Shown here: piece by piece, positions 52,707-64,000 of the stretch
Numbering within the stretch: the stretch's first letter is position 1
Layout: every line of letters begins with the position of its first letter
Source: Trifolium pratense
Taxonomy: Eukaryota; Streptophyta; Magnoliopsida; Fabales; Fabaceae
Direction of reading: 5' to 3'
Length of the DNA: 64,000 nucleotides
Assembly: GCF_020283565.1 (NCBI RefSeq)
Contig: NC_060065.1
Coordinates: 24,416,409-24,480,408, forward strand
Translations under genes and position numbers: made by a program
The notes under the pieces: model-generated
Databases searched by the model: none
Told to the model about the DNA's origin: nothing
The model's input: only the letters and a program-made list of their open reading frames with translations

Positions 52707-54170
52707 ATAGGAGAGAGAATTAGGATTAATATCTACTAACGTACAATGTTTAGTGTGAATGAATGACTAATAGAATATTTAACAATTTTCAATGAATCTA
52801 AAATAACAATTTTTACTTATAAATAAGACCGGAGGGAGTACATACAATATTTTTTTTTTTTAAAACATGTCATATGGAAGTTGATCATACTAAAAAGTAA
52901 AAATTGAAATAAAACAATAAATTAATATAAAAGATATTAAAAATATATTAAATACATTTTTTTCTGTTCAAGAAAAAAAAATTAAATACATTTTTAATAT
53001 AAAATCGCTATTTTACCTTTTTAACAAGTGGCCAAAAATTATGAGTGAAATGCCAAACACTCGTTTTGGCATTTAATTTTTCTAAAAGGTATCGACACGG
53101 AAAGTCCTCTACTCTATCCCCTTGATATGTATCTATAACCACTATCTTTACTTCAATCGTCAAGGGAAGGTGAGTGAATGAATGAAGGAGGTCCCCATAT
53201 TCCATGAATGAATGTCTTTTTTTTTTCCTCTTATTTTTTAAGTAATTAAATGAATGACTTTATATATAATCTTATCTCCACACATTTTTATTGTTTTGGA
53301 AATACTCTTGAAAATAATATTCTCATTATTGTTGTTTCCAAAAGATATACTCCCTCTCGTATTGTATTTTAAAAAAGAAAAATATAACTGTCTTTAAAAT
53401 AAGTGAGTAAAGTGTATTTCATGATGAGAAAAATGTATTTCCTTTTTCGTTATACCCTTCCTTTTGTTTTTAATTAAATTAATTAATTTAATCAATTTAA
53501 TTAATTATTGAACACACTTCATTTTCTTTTGCTTCTCATGTTATACTTCAGCAAAACAGGATTTGATGTTGTCAAAAAAGGTACAATTTTCACATAGTTT
53601 TATATGAGAACCATCTCTTATCTAAATCATGTGATTGAGATTATTTTAATATATAAAATTGTGTTAAATCAGAACCGTCTGATCTGAAATGGATCATGTA
53701 TGATATTTTGAGTCACACATGTAATATACTAATATTTAACGTGTTAGGATCATTATATTAATTAGTCAAACTTAAGTGATCTATATTTAGCAAAAAAAGT
53801 TTGTTACTAAGCATATAATTGTCATGAAAATTATTGTGTAGAAACCATTAGTATTATTTCTATTTTTACAATGGACAAAATTAGAAATAATATGAGTCAA
53901 GTCTCTTCATTTCTATCATTGGTAGTTGGGTCAAACGCGAGTTTAAAGTCTTAGCACGATTTCTCTGAAAACGGATGGCCTATCGGTTAGGGACCGGCTT
54001 TAGCAAATCAACTAATCGATGAAGCATCGTGGCTGTTGAAACCATAGTAAGATAACATCTCACCGTTAGGCAAAGAGACACGAAGAGGAGTGGCAGGAAG
54101 TTCAAAGTCGTCGGTCTAGGAGACAGGACGACAGGATCGACGATCAAACTATCCAGACATAGCAACTCAG

Positions 54171-54619
54171 ATGGCAAGGAATATGGATCAAATTGCACCA
54201 CATATATCTTATTACTTTTCGGATCATTTTGAAGCATGAAAAATGTTCAAAGTCTTTCAACACTACGGGAACATTCAAGAAGTGGTGATTCCGGACAAGC
54301 GAAACAAACTAGGACGTAGATTCAGATTTGCACTTTTTGCTCACGTGTACGACGAGGACAGATTCGGTGTTGAACTGGACAACATTATCATCATCATCGG
54401 AAGGGGCAAAATATTTGTGATCCTTCCTAGGTTTCGGAGAGGAAGGAGAGGACACAGATCTACAGAAGTGAAGAACCATAAGGACCATGAAGAGGATAAC
54501 ATGAAACAAGGGTTAAACAACAAACATCAAGCGAAAACAGATATGGATCAAAGGACATTCGCAAAGGCAGTGCAGAACAATAACAATGACAAGAAAGAAG
54601 ATGACTGTAGGAAAGTACT
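54171..54619 (+). pseudogene. LINE-type RRM protein ORF, left part
   Basis: Starts MARNMDQIAPHISYYFSDHF at 54,171. A TGA in the same frame (54,234-54,236) precedes the RRM core MFKVFQHYGNIQEVVIPDKR and RNP1-like GRRFRFALF, followed by a Lys/Asn/Asp-rich linker with MDQRTFAKAVQ. An RRM with this 'VVIP.KR...G(R/K)RF' signature is what I know from ORF1 of plant L1-type LINEs. The frame is cut by the CACTA element at 54,620 and resumes at 62,459. The early stop shows that it is dead. Confidence 0.7.
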
Positions 54620-54643
54620 CACTACAAGAAAAATGGGTTTTAG

Positions 54644-55143
54644 CTTTGGACTGGGCAATGGGCTTAAGGACATAGCCAGCAAGCCCAATGAATATCAGAA
54701 GGAGAATAGGCCCAAATCAAGTAAATCCTAAATACCCATTAGGCGACACGAAGCCTCGGGCGTGATTAATGATAGCGGGGCAACGCCCAGAAGTTGAATC
54801 CCGTATTGTTATAAATATCTTCTTCTTCCCTGTGTTAGCAACTGACTTGGGAAGGAAGAAACCAACCTCCCACAACCGCCATAGCTTGGAGACCAAGGTT
54901 TTCATCCCTATTTTCACGCTATACCACCGAAGAAGATGCTAAGGGCCGGATTTTTAGGAGCCCTTACTTGGAGAAGAAGACTAGAGGCTCTATAAATAGC
55001 TCCATACTTTCATTTGTAAAGGCATCTTTTTTCTGACATATAAAATTCCCAGGGTTGTTAGGATTGAACCAAGTGTAACCACATCATTTAATCAATAATA
55101 CAACCCCCCCTTTGAGTTTTTACCAGAACAAGCTTCAAATTTT
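54644..55143 (+). other. Extra ~500-bp segment just inside the CACTA left end
   Basis: The left terminal repeat matches the right one as far as TTTTAGC and resumes with TTTAGCGTCCGCC at about 55,140. The stretch between has no partner at the right end. It contains CTATAAATAGC near 54,990 and a late AATCAATAATACAA, a layout like an LTR promoter and poly(A) region. Origin unknown. Confidence 0.5.
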
Positions 55144-56340
55144 TTAGCGTCCGCCACGACACGGACACTACTAGCGTCTCATTTGAGTCTACTTGACAGA
55201 CGCTGCTGTATTTTTATTTTTTTAATTTAATATTTAAAGTTAGTGTCTGCTTTTGGAAACGCTATGGAGACTCTATGAAAAAATAAATAACTAATTTTTT
55301 TTATTTTTTTTTATTAGTTCATTGAGTCTGCTAAGGCGGACTCTAATGATAATTAAATTAAATAAAAAAAACTTTTTGACAAGCGCCAAAAAATTTCACA
55401 AATTTTCAGTTTCCCACTTTATTTCAATTTCCCACTTTTATTTCACAAATAATATCACTTACTTATTTTTTCTTTCTCAATCCCTAATTAAATATATGAA
55501 GTAAAAACAAAAAAATATATCAAAGAACACATGATGGAAACTGAGAAGTGAGAACTCAGCATCGAACTTGGTTTCCGTCAAACTCCTCCACCGTTCCTAA
55601 TCCTCCGCCGTCAAAGAACCTCAAACTCTCCTTCAATCTCTCTTTTCCGTCGAAGAAGCTCGTTTCCGTTCGTAATCCTCCTCCGTCGAAGAAGCTCGCA
55701 ACTCTCGTTTCCGTTCACGATTCCAAGTAAGTAATTCATCTCTTCACAAATCTCTTCACCGTTCTTTATAGTTTGTTCCTTAATCTCTTGTTCTTTTAAT
55801 TTTGAGTTTGTACATGGTTGGATTCACTAGCCAAAAGGGATTCTTTAAGACCTAAAATTGATTTTTGAGATGTTTTAGGGATTCACTAGCCAAAAGGGAT
55901 TTTTAAGACCTAAAATTGTGAAGTAGCACCCAATTTGCGTGACTGTAACAATGTTTTTCAATTAGTGAATATATTCCTATTAGTGATATATGAAGGAGTG
56001 GTTTCTAAAATGTAGTCTTTCAATTTCTACATGATGGGGTATTTTAGAAGGGGAAGAACATTGAGTTATTATTTGATATGTTGTATTTTTTATGTTCTAT
56101 TTCATAACTGCATCCAATAACAGAATGTTAACAATATTATGTTGCATTGGGTTTGATTGAAAGAGAGTTTACTCATTCTCTATCTTGGATTTAGCCTAGC
56201 TGCATTTACTTTAACTCGATTATGGCCTAATCTATGTTTTATGTTATATTTACTCTTTACGTTAGATCCTTATTTTAATCACTTCTTAATATCCTGTTTC
56301 TGATATTAATTGTTTTTGCAAGCTGTAATGTGGGTATCTA

Positions 56341-59300
56341 CACTAGTGGAAAATACACATTTTAAATCAGGGATTTTAAATCAGGTACAGAAAAGCCGAT
56401 TTAAACACAAAACGCGGTGGCAATTTTGTAAATAAGGGACCAATTCTCAATTGATGTAGTCAATTTAAATCGGCCTAAACGATTTAAACTTTAGTTATTA
56501 ATTTATAATATTTTTTTTAATAAAAGAAAAAACTGTATTGAAATTTGAAACCCTAGCGTGCCTCTTTTCCTTCACACTCCCTCCTCACGATGCTCTACAG
56601 CGCCTCCCTCTTCATCTCCGCCACCATAAGCCTCCATCTTCTCCTCCTTGATTAGGCATCGAGACTCTATTTTCCCCTATAGCCTCTTACCATTCATGAC
56701 CTTTTTCCCTTTTTGCAACAGCCCCGGCGTTCGTTTTTCACATCACAAGTGAGAACCAGTCACCACACACAATCTCTATATCGTCCCTCACCGTTATCTT
56801 CTTACAGCCTTCTCTTCCGTTGTGGCATCTCACTTCTCAGGTTCGCTATTTTATCCTCGAACCCTACGAAATTGTGTTATGCTATTTTCTTTTGTTTTTT
56901 TCCTAAGATCTAAAGTCGATTTTCATCCTTGAAACCTATAATTGCTTCTGTTGTGTTCGGATCTATGGTTTATTTCCCCTTTCTTTCTTGTTAATTTGAC
57001 AGTTGAAGTTCATTCAGAGAACCTCTAATTCATGTTAAACTGATGCTAATTTGAAAATATGTCTAATGCTTAGTGCAGATTTATTGTTGATTGCTCTCTA
57101 ATCAAATGATTCAATCTTAAGATTGTATGTGTGAAGAAAAAATGAAACTTGAGAGGTGATTTTATCCAATTTTTGTTGATTCGGTTGGATTCTTATTTGA
57201 CAATTCTTATTGTTTTGTTTATGTTGTTTTGTAGCTACTGAACAAATAAAGGGGACAACAAATGAATGAGGTTTTAACCATTAACAATAGTTATATCCTT
57301 TAAGTTGTATGATAAGGTAATTTTCTGCTGAATTGGAACTGGATTTTTCGATAATTTACAGTGTTTTAAGGTTTGCTTAGACCTATTTTGGGTTTAGCTG
57401 ATGTTGTAGTTCAAGTTTGTTGAACTGGTGCAGGTTTGTGTTTTGTTTTGGTTTGTGGGTTGCTGTTCTGTAGTAGAATTTTCTGGTTTTGGGGTACGGC
57501 AGCTGCAGATGAGTCGGATTACTAGTCTCGTATCAGGTGTTTCTCTCATTCCTCCCGATTCATTACTTCGGAGTGGTAGTATTTTAGCTCAAAGTACTGG
57601 TTTTTAACTTTTATTATAATTCTTTTGCTCACATATTTTGATTGAACTAGCATCAGAAAACTACTATTTTTTATTTGAGATATGGAATATTGGTTAAGAA
57701 TGAATCTTTTATGTACTAATGTTAAATGGTAATCAGTGCATAATTCTTGTTATTTTATACCTTAGGTTGGTTTCAATTCTTTGCTTTTGATCCATACCTT
57801 CAACCTCTTCTATGACATCTTTGTCATTGACACACAATCAGACACTACTCAGTTATAATGCTATTGTTTATTTACGATTTCTGAAGAACTTGAAAGTACA
57901 TGAGTATATAGGACAATTGTTTTAGTCCACTTTTTCTAAGGATTCTGCAAAACCTTTCATCTGTCAATGTCCATTAACTGCTATAAAATTGGCTGGCTAG
58001 TACTTCCAATTCCTCTATACCTCCATAGGCTATAGGGTAAGTAAGTTATGTTCTTTTTCTTGTGTTGGTTTTAATGTTAGAGGTTTTAGTTAAGCATATG
58101 TGATAACTTGAATCACTTTAAATTAACGTTAAGAAGCTACATCTAGAGGGAAGATTAAATCAAATAGTAGATAAAGATCTAATTTGAAAGTGACTTAGTT
58201 GAATTGGAAGAAATGGTACACGTTGCATTCTTGTGTACACATTTTAGGTGACTTTGTTGATTATGTGGAATTGCATATCCCTGACTCTTAAGCATCAATT
58301 GTAAATATTATAGTATGTGACCAAACCTTCTAAATTAGTAATTGTCCTTTTTACCTCTTTTTTTTCCCTACAATGTTGAACTGTGTGTTTGATTTTGATG
58401 AAGGGTGGTGGAAAGGTACAGTGGTCCTATGAAAACTTCCTAATTTTTCTTATCGTTTATCTTTTGTTTGGTTTGTGGTGTATTATAGGCATGCTTATGC
58501 ATCAACTTTTCTTCTTTTGTTTAAATGAGAATAGGTTGCAGGTGACAGCATAAACTTACTGAGGATTCAATTGATGTACTTCATGGGATATTTGGTTGGT
58601 AGAGGAGTGGAGTTAAAGCCATTACTTTATTATTTATTATTTTCCTCTGCAGGAGTAACTGGACTGATTACCTTTGGTATTTAATTTAGATTTGAATCCC
58701 TTGAATAGAGTTGATGCATGTAGAAGTTTATTGGGTAGATGAAAAAGGGAAAAGGAGTGTTGCGTGAACGTCAAACGTTGAAACTCGCTCTGAAAGATGA
58801 AAAAGGGCAAATGTTGTAAGATTGATTGTAAGTATTCTGATCTATGAAACTAAAATTGACTTGTGGTTCTGCTTTATCGATTTGAATAAAATTATGAAAT
58901 TGAAACAGATCTATGTGAACAGAACTGCAATGTGAAATTAATGGATTAGTTTTTAATGTGTTCATAATTAAAACCTTTACTAGAAAAAACCAGCATAATT
59001 TGTATTGGTTAATACACCAATCTACTAAGGATGCTAATAGATTTAACCAACAAAATCAGTTTGGTTAATACACAATCTACTAAGCAGAATTCACCAAAAT
59101 CTGTTTGTTAGTTCTAGATTAATTTTGTGCATGCCATTCACATGGTATTAGAATAAAAATCACATGCTTTCACTTGTTATTAGAATTATGTGCTTTTAAT
59201 TTGTATTACTTGCAGTTTGGTAATAGAATAGAAATCATTTGGTTTCACTTGTTCTTTAAATTATGTGTTTTCACTTGGTATAGTCTGTACTTTGACACGT

Positions 59301-60132
59301 GCAATGTATGGGCTAGTTAATTCTGTTCTTTAATGATGATACAATATTCTAATATTATTTAATATTTATTTAGGTATTTGGAGATTCAACACCATTTCAC
59401 GAGGACGAAGTTTCGAATGTTCAAGAAAGTTTAGCAAATTCGATTCTTGAATTTATATGAAGTAGCCTAAGATTGTTTAGATTTAATTTGGTTAGGCGTG
59501 TTTAGGTAGTAGTCTAAGATTGTGTAGCTTTGCTTAGGCTTGTTTGTGCTTTTGTTTGGAGCATAAGATTGTTTAGTTTTAGTAGGAGATATTTAGATCC
59601 GATGGTACTTTCGGAATAGTATTTCATGAATATTTTGTAACTTAATTTAAGTACAATTTGGTGGTATGATATTTGGTTTTATGATATTTTTTATTGAAGG
59701 TAGTGATGAAGTTTCGATTTATTTATAATTTGGTGGTGTGTATATATATATATATCTATCTGTGTGTGCGGGCGCGCAATATTGTAGGAGAATCTGGGAT
59801 TAAAAAAGAAAGAAATAGTATATGCTTTTAAATCGGTTGAACTGACTTAAAATAAGTTACTGAGTCGGTTAAACCGATTTAAATTTGATATTTTAAATCG
59901 GGTACACCCGATTTAAAAAGGTAACAGATTTTTTGAATTTTTTTAAATTGGTCTAACCGATTTAAATAAAACTAAATAAATCGTGCTACCCGATTTAAAA
60001 ACTTTTTTTAAATCGGATTGACAACTGATTTAAAACAAAAAAACTTACTAAATCGATCGATTTTAAATCGGTTGTTGAACCGATTTAAAAAGCCTCCAGG
60101 AACCGATTTAAAAAGTGTTTTTTCCACTAGTG
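56341..60132. mobile_element. Nested CACTA transposon, 3,792 bp
   Basis: Ends CACTAGTGGAAAATACACAT and, inverted, CACTAGTGGAAAAAACACTT, with duplication CTA (56,338-56,340 and 60,133-60,135). Subterminal TTTAAATCGG motifs are dense, especially at 59,820-60,120 where they occur as facing pairs. The interior (56,560-59,400) has CT-rich leader-like stretches and a short ORF at 57,509 (MSRITSLVSGVSLIPPDSLL...) but no transposase, so it is non-autonomous and may contain captured sequence. Confidence 0.9.
59820..60132. repeat. Palindromic subterminal repeats of the nested CACTA
   Basis: About ten copies of AAATCGG/CCGATTT, many in inverted pairs such as TTTAAATCGG(G)T with ACCCGATTTAAA. In CACTA elements such motifs bind the TNP1-type protein. 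Confidence 0.8.
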
Positions 60133-61238
60133 CTATAACTAAGTTTGATAGTATTAACTTCAAACGTTGCGTGTTTATTTGACAGTAAGTTTCAGTTTAT
60201 TTGACAGTTTCAATAGTTTCAGAACAATCTCATTGTTTGTGAATAGCTTTCTCTGAACTGTGACCTCCACCTTTATTGTCTTTAAAGTTTGGAGGAGTCT
60301 ATTTATCTATATATTTTAAGAAAAGTTCAGCCGCAGTCTGTAGGTGAAACTTAGATTTTTCATCTTTGGGCATAGACGAGTCCATTTCCTTTCCTTTTCA
60401 AAATTGCAGCATATCACTGTAAAATTGCAGCAACCACTCAAAATATTGCTTCCTGAATGACAGGGAAGAAAATAAATTGAAACACAGATCACACTTTAAG
60501 AACATCATTATGAACTTACAAAAACTCCCTATGTAATTAAGAACATATGCATTATGTGGAAGTTGTTTTGCATTGCAGACACTCCTTAATCCCTTTTGTC
60601 CACCATAAATAATCAACCCTGCTTAATTAGTTAATCACTTAATTTTATTAGTCAGTAATTACTTGAAATTAGTTACTAACTTAGTGAGTAATGTGTGTTA
60701 AGTGATTCTGTTTTTTTGGCCTTGATGATGATTTTGTATGATTTTGTTTTTATAGTCTTTGAAATTAATAGTATAAGAAGAATCTTGCAGCATTAGGTGC
60801 ACCATTGTTTATTGTCTTCACCACCAAGTTTGATTCATATGGTTTTAAATTGCGATCACCAACTGTAATTGCGGCCACCATATAAATGATTATGAGGTGT
60901 CTATAATGGTTTCACAGCCAAAATTTTGTCTGTGTTGGCCTCATTTTGCTGCTATATAGAGCTTTTGTTGTAAAAATCCATTATCATATTATGCCTTATG
61001 ACACTAACAATTAAACCAAATTTATATAGATAAAATCTGTTGTTCTTAGCTTAGCTTTATATAATATTCTTCTTTACAATTGAAATGCATTAATGGAGTT
61101 TTGCACATTGAAAGTTTATTGCACTGCAACTCCTTTTGTCTGTTAAAATTATTGGACTTGTGTCTAGTAACATTTTTTTGACATAAGTGTAAAACAAAAT
61201 CATATTGTTATTGATGTTGGTCTCATATTGATTTACAG

Positions 61239-61742
61239 GCTGAATATCATGAAAATTTGGCCAAAGTGACACAAACTTATGGTGGTGCTACTCATGACAC
61301 TCAAGAGGTTGATGGATCGCAAAGAATTAAAATATGGAAAGATGTTTCCAAGGGTAAGTCTCGGGGAAGATGTTATGGTACTGGACACTTGGCTAAAAAC
61401 CTTAAGTATAAAAACTTGATTTATGAGGCAGAGAGACCTCACAATAGGGCAGAGAACCAGATCATTGAAGCTGCTAGAGCTGAGGCTGCTGCAGCACGTG
61501 CAGATGCTGAGGCTGCTAGAGCTGAGGTTGCTGCAGCACGTGCAGATGCTGATGCTGCTAGAGCCGAGGCTGCTGCGTCAACTGCGAGAACCAGATCATT
61601 GGAAATAAAGTTTGAAGAATTCCAAAGTCGCATGATGGCTTTGGAGACGGCCTCCTGTAGTGGTCATTCTCGTCAGAGTTCTCATCCTCATTATGATAAT
61701 GAATTGGATGATCAATCGGTTGATGAAGAGGAAGATGCTTGA
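61239..61742 (+). CDS. Transposase_24 (PTTA/En/Spm) C-terminal exon
   Basis: Exon after a TTTACAG acceptor, starting AEYHENLAKVTQTYGG and ending at TGA 61,740-61,742 (about 167 codons). The segment IKIWKDVSKGKSRGRCYGTG is the conserved end of the plant Transposase_24 domain. It is followed by an Ala-rich coiled coil of heptad-like AARAEAAAARADAE repeats (about residues 75-115) and an acidic tail (DDQSVDEEEDA). In autonomous CACTA elements this type of protein accompanies TNP2. Upstream exons were not identified, and the nested element at 56,341 may have interrupted them. Confidence 0.8.
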   Translation, partial: AEYHENLAKVTQTYGGATHDTQEVDGSQRIKIWKDVSKGKSRGRCYGTGHLAKNLKYKNLIYEAERPHNRAENQIIEAARAEAAAARADAEAARAEVAAARADADAARAEAAASTARTRSLEIKFEEFQSRMMALETASCSGHSRQSSHPHYDNELDDQSVDEEEDA

Positions 61743-61975
61743 TTTTGTTGGTTGTAGACTTTGTGGGTTATTTTGATGGTAATTTTAAGAGCTATTTTGA
61801 TAGGTTATATATTTTGTGGGATATTTTGGTGGGTCATATATTTTGTGGGTTGTTATTTTGATGGATGTAGACCTTTTTGTTGACAATCTATATATATGGT
61901 TATATATGAGAAATAGACGGTCATGTTAAGAATTGATGAATTTAAATAGATGTAGAACTTTTTGTTGAGATTCTA

Positions 61976-62025
61976 TATATATATATATATATATATGAGA
62001 AATAGATGTTTATGTTAAGAATTGA

Positions 62026-62079
<54 letters not shown>
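61976..62079. repeat. Two (TA)n tracts
   Basis: (TA)n at 61,976-61,995 and a longer run at 62,028-62,079, each after a copy of GAGAAATAGA..GTTAAGAATTGATGAAT, which is itself repeated from 61,908. Confidence 0.85.
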
Positions 62080-62083
<4 letters not shown>

Positions 62084-62458
62084 CAAAAACGTCAGCTTTT
62101 AGCAGACGCTATGTAATTCAAAAATTAATATATAGCATCCATCAAGGGCAGACTCTACAGTTAGAGTCTGCCAAAGTGGACTCTACCAGTGACGTTTTAT
62201 AATGCAAATATATATTTGTAGCGTCTATCACAAGCCGATGCTAGTAGCGTCTGCCTTATGTACATGTTGTAGTGTCCACTTGGCGTCTAACGTGACAGAT
62301 GCTAAATAGCGTCTATTGGACGCAACTGTCTAGCTTCAGGCATTTAAGTGTCTATCACGACACAGACGCTAAGTAGACGCTAAGAACTACGTAGCGTCTG
62401 TTTTTGGCCATTTAGCATCTCATTTAGGCCGACGCTAAAAAGCATATTTGTTGTAGTG

Positions 62459-62711
62459 ACTCACCACACCAACACCGGCAACAAAGCAAGCGCATTACAA
62501 CGTGCAATCAACAGAGATTCAGAAACTGAGGAGAATGTTTGTGGGGGAGGTGGAGCATCCAGATACTACATACAATGTGCAAAACGCATTTCACATAGAG
62601 GGTTATTTTGGTACCAAGGTCACACCCTTAGGAGCGAACTTGGCGCTCCTTGATGAATAGACAGAAGGGGAGATTGAAGCAATAAGGAAGGAAGCCAGTG
62701 ATTGGTTAGAA
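62459..62711 (+). pseudogene. LINE-type RRM ORF, right part
   Basis: Frame continues across the CACTA insertion when one copy of the ACT duplication is counted: THHTNTGNKASALQ...RYYIQCAKRISHRGLF. It stops at 62,651-62,653; one base further, a shifted frame holds a TAG and then TEGEIEAIRKEASDWLEL, so a frameshift and a second stop are present. Confidence 0.6.
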
Positions 62712-62712
62712 C

Positions 62713-62793
62713 TAGGGGTGTCAAAATGGATGGATTGGATGGATTTGGATTGGATTGTTAATGGATGGATCAAAGTAATCCATTAATCCATTA
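62713..62793. repeat. Truncated TAGGGGTGTCAAAATGG repeat
   Basis: Begins TAGGGGTGTCAAAATGGATG and contains GGATGGATTGGATGGATTTG and facing AATCCATTAATCCATTAA. It resembles the end of a hAT-type plant repeat. It is cut at 62,794 by the next MITE. Confidence 0.5.
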
Positions 62794-62795
62794 AA

Positions 62796-62838
62796 ATGAT
62801 GTTTTCTCTTCCCACCCCCCGTGAATCTTATATTTCTT
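62796..62838. mobile_element. Truncated MITE of the 28,199 family
   Basis: ATGATGTTTTCTCTTCCCAC then CCCCCGTGAATCTTATAT matches the end of the MITE at 28,199. Only one end is visible before the (TA)n tract. Confidence 0.7.
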
Positions 62839-62848
62839 TTTGTTTTTC

Positions 62849-62919
<71 letters not shown>
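62849..62919. repeat. (TA)n microsatellite
   Basis: About 35 TA repeats following the truncated MITE. 62,920-63,840 is AT-rich with no supported gene. Confidence 0.95.
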
Positions 62920-62923
<4 letters not shown>

Positions 62924-63843
62924 GTCTTCCATTTATTTTATTCATCGTAATCATTTCAAGTTCAACTATTTACAGTCACACACTTTATTTTTTTTGCAAA
63001 TTTGATCATGTCTCACAATTTAATTGAAACAAATCTTGATATTTATTGTTTAAGAGGTGCATTGTTGTCAATACTTTGTTTCTTTTATTTTTTTTTACTC
63101 TTATATTTTTTTTCTTATTCACTTCATTTAGTAATTGTTTTCTTTATAGTATAATAGACCATTAAATCCAATTTTCATAACTGATCAAGACAAAATACAC
63201 CAATGATGTATTTTTTATTACATATTTTTTTTGTTTTTTGTTCGCCACCGGTATCATATACATTTTAATATTAAAATTTCTCTATCATATTTTCTATTAT
63301 TACATATTACATCTAATCAGACATGTGCGTGCACGAGTCTAAAGTTCTAGTTAATTTTAAAATAATGTACCAGGTTTATACGTAGTTAGTAATATTACTA
63401 TAATCTTTTGTGAGTCCATTTTATACGGACCCTATTCCTTACAGGTGAATGCTACAGTGAGTGAGCTGAATAGGTCCCTCACTGGTGAGGAGTAAAATTT
63501 TTATTTTTGAACCATTGAGATCTATCTTGATATTCATTGTATTGTATGCACATGATCCTGTCATATACTATCTTCCTCATCAACAACATCACCACCCGAA
63601 ACCCACTTCACTGCCACCAACATCATCCGCTAGAAAAACCCAATACAAAGCTCCGTTCTCTTTAGAAACTTCAACCGCAACCCACCATTAACAACCGCCT
63701 CACTCAATTCTAAATTAATTGTCGTCATCACCGATCCTTCACTTTCCTTCTCTTGTTGATTAATGAGAATTATTGCAAATTTGTAATGGGATGCTTTGAT
63801 TTTACCAATACAGAGCTGAATAGGAATTCTTGCCAATGGGATG

Positions 63844-64000
63844 CTTTAGTTTTACCTAGGGGTGGACAACGGGCCGGTTTGGGTCGGTATGGGCCCAAAA
63901 CCTCAAACCGGCCCAATCCACGGGTGATATCTACTGGCCCAAATCAATCTGGTTTTGGGGTTCGGGTAAAGCGGGTTCGGGTTAAGCGGATAACGGGTCA
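63844..64000. repeat. Start of a TAGGGGTGGAC repeat (runs off window)
   Basis: TAGGGGTGGACAACGGGCC followed by repeated GGGTTCGGG/GGCCCAAA-type words. This is the usual look of the terminal region of a widespread plant hAT-like repeat. The other end lies outside. Confidence 0.5.

Larger units (their letters stand above)
54620..62458 (+). mobile_element. CACTA (En/Spm) transposon, 7,839 bp
   Basis: Ends CACTACAAGAAAAATG and, inverted, CACTACAACAAATATG, flanked by a 3-bp duplication ACT (54,617-54,619 and 62,459-62,461). Subterminal TAGCGTC/GACGCTA repeats cluster at 55,145-55,260 and 62,095-62,440. A 5' leader-like CT-rich region with an AAG/TAAGTAA donor-like site lies at 55,550-55,735. It carries a Transposase_24-type exon at 61,239-61,742 but no TNP2-type transposase that I can find. 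A second CACTA element is inserted at 56,341-60,132. It probably cannot move by itself. Confidence 0.9.

Noticed and set aside
53980..54237. 85-aa minus-strand gene
   Set aside because: Antisense to the 5' part of the LINE RRM ORF, without homology.

Overview
This is plant nuclear DNA: AT-rich, with short-exon genes, many nested transposable elements and an integrated plant pararetrovirus. Style of the MITEs, a tRNA-derived SINE typical of temperate legumes, and the receptor-kinase and quinone-reductase sequences point to a papilionoid legume (clover/medick/pea-like). That assignment is a judgement from memory of families, not a database result.

Layout. 1-12,320: a rearranged endogenous caulimovirid (florendovirus-like), with two polyprotein copies head to head, followed by scrambled pieces of a second ORF, the leader and the pregenomic promoter. 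It ends exactly in a (TA)n tract. 12,320-15,305: a decayed copia-type element on the minus strand, with (TA)n inside its terminal repeats. 15,511-27,385: a non-autonomous DNA transposon family with long inverted ends and a 14-hairpin tandem array, split by an essentially unmutated 9.2 kb Tekay-type Ty3/gypsy chromovirus (2,370-bp LTRs, TSD TATTT). 27,900-28,600: a LINE 3' end broken by a MITE.

The cellular genes lie between 31 and 50.6 kb, all on the minus strand. FQR1-like (31,072-33,658) is a WrbA-type NAD(P)H:quinone reductase in four exons with one GC-AG intron. Two G-type (S-locus) lectin receptor-like kinases follow: 39,911-43,150 (seven exons, with a premature stop at codon 105) and 47,602-50,543 (six exons, intact, 831 aa). 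Between them lie MITEs with recognisable target-site duplications (hAT, Stowaway, MULE), a TRIM with a tRNA-Met primer site and a purine-rich tandem array, and a 1.4 kb MULE-like element.

54,171-62,711: a LINE-type RRM ORF split by a 7.8 kb CACTA transposon (TSD ACT) that carries a Transposase_24 exon. That element is itself split by a second 3.8 kb CACTA element (TSD CTA). The last 1.3 kb holds more truncated repeats. Overall the window is a small gene island in a dense nest of repeats whose order of insertion can be read directly from the duplications.
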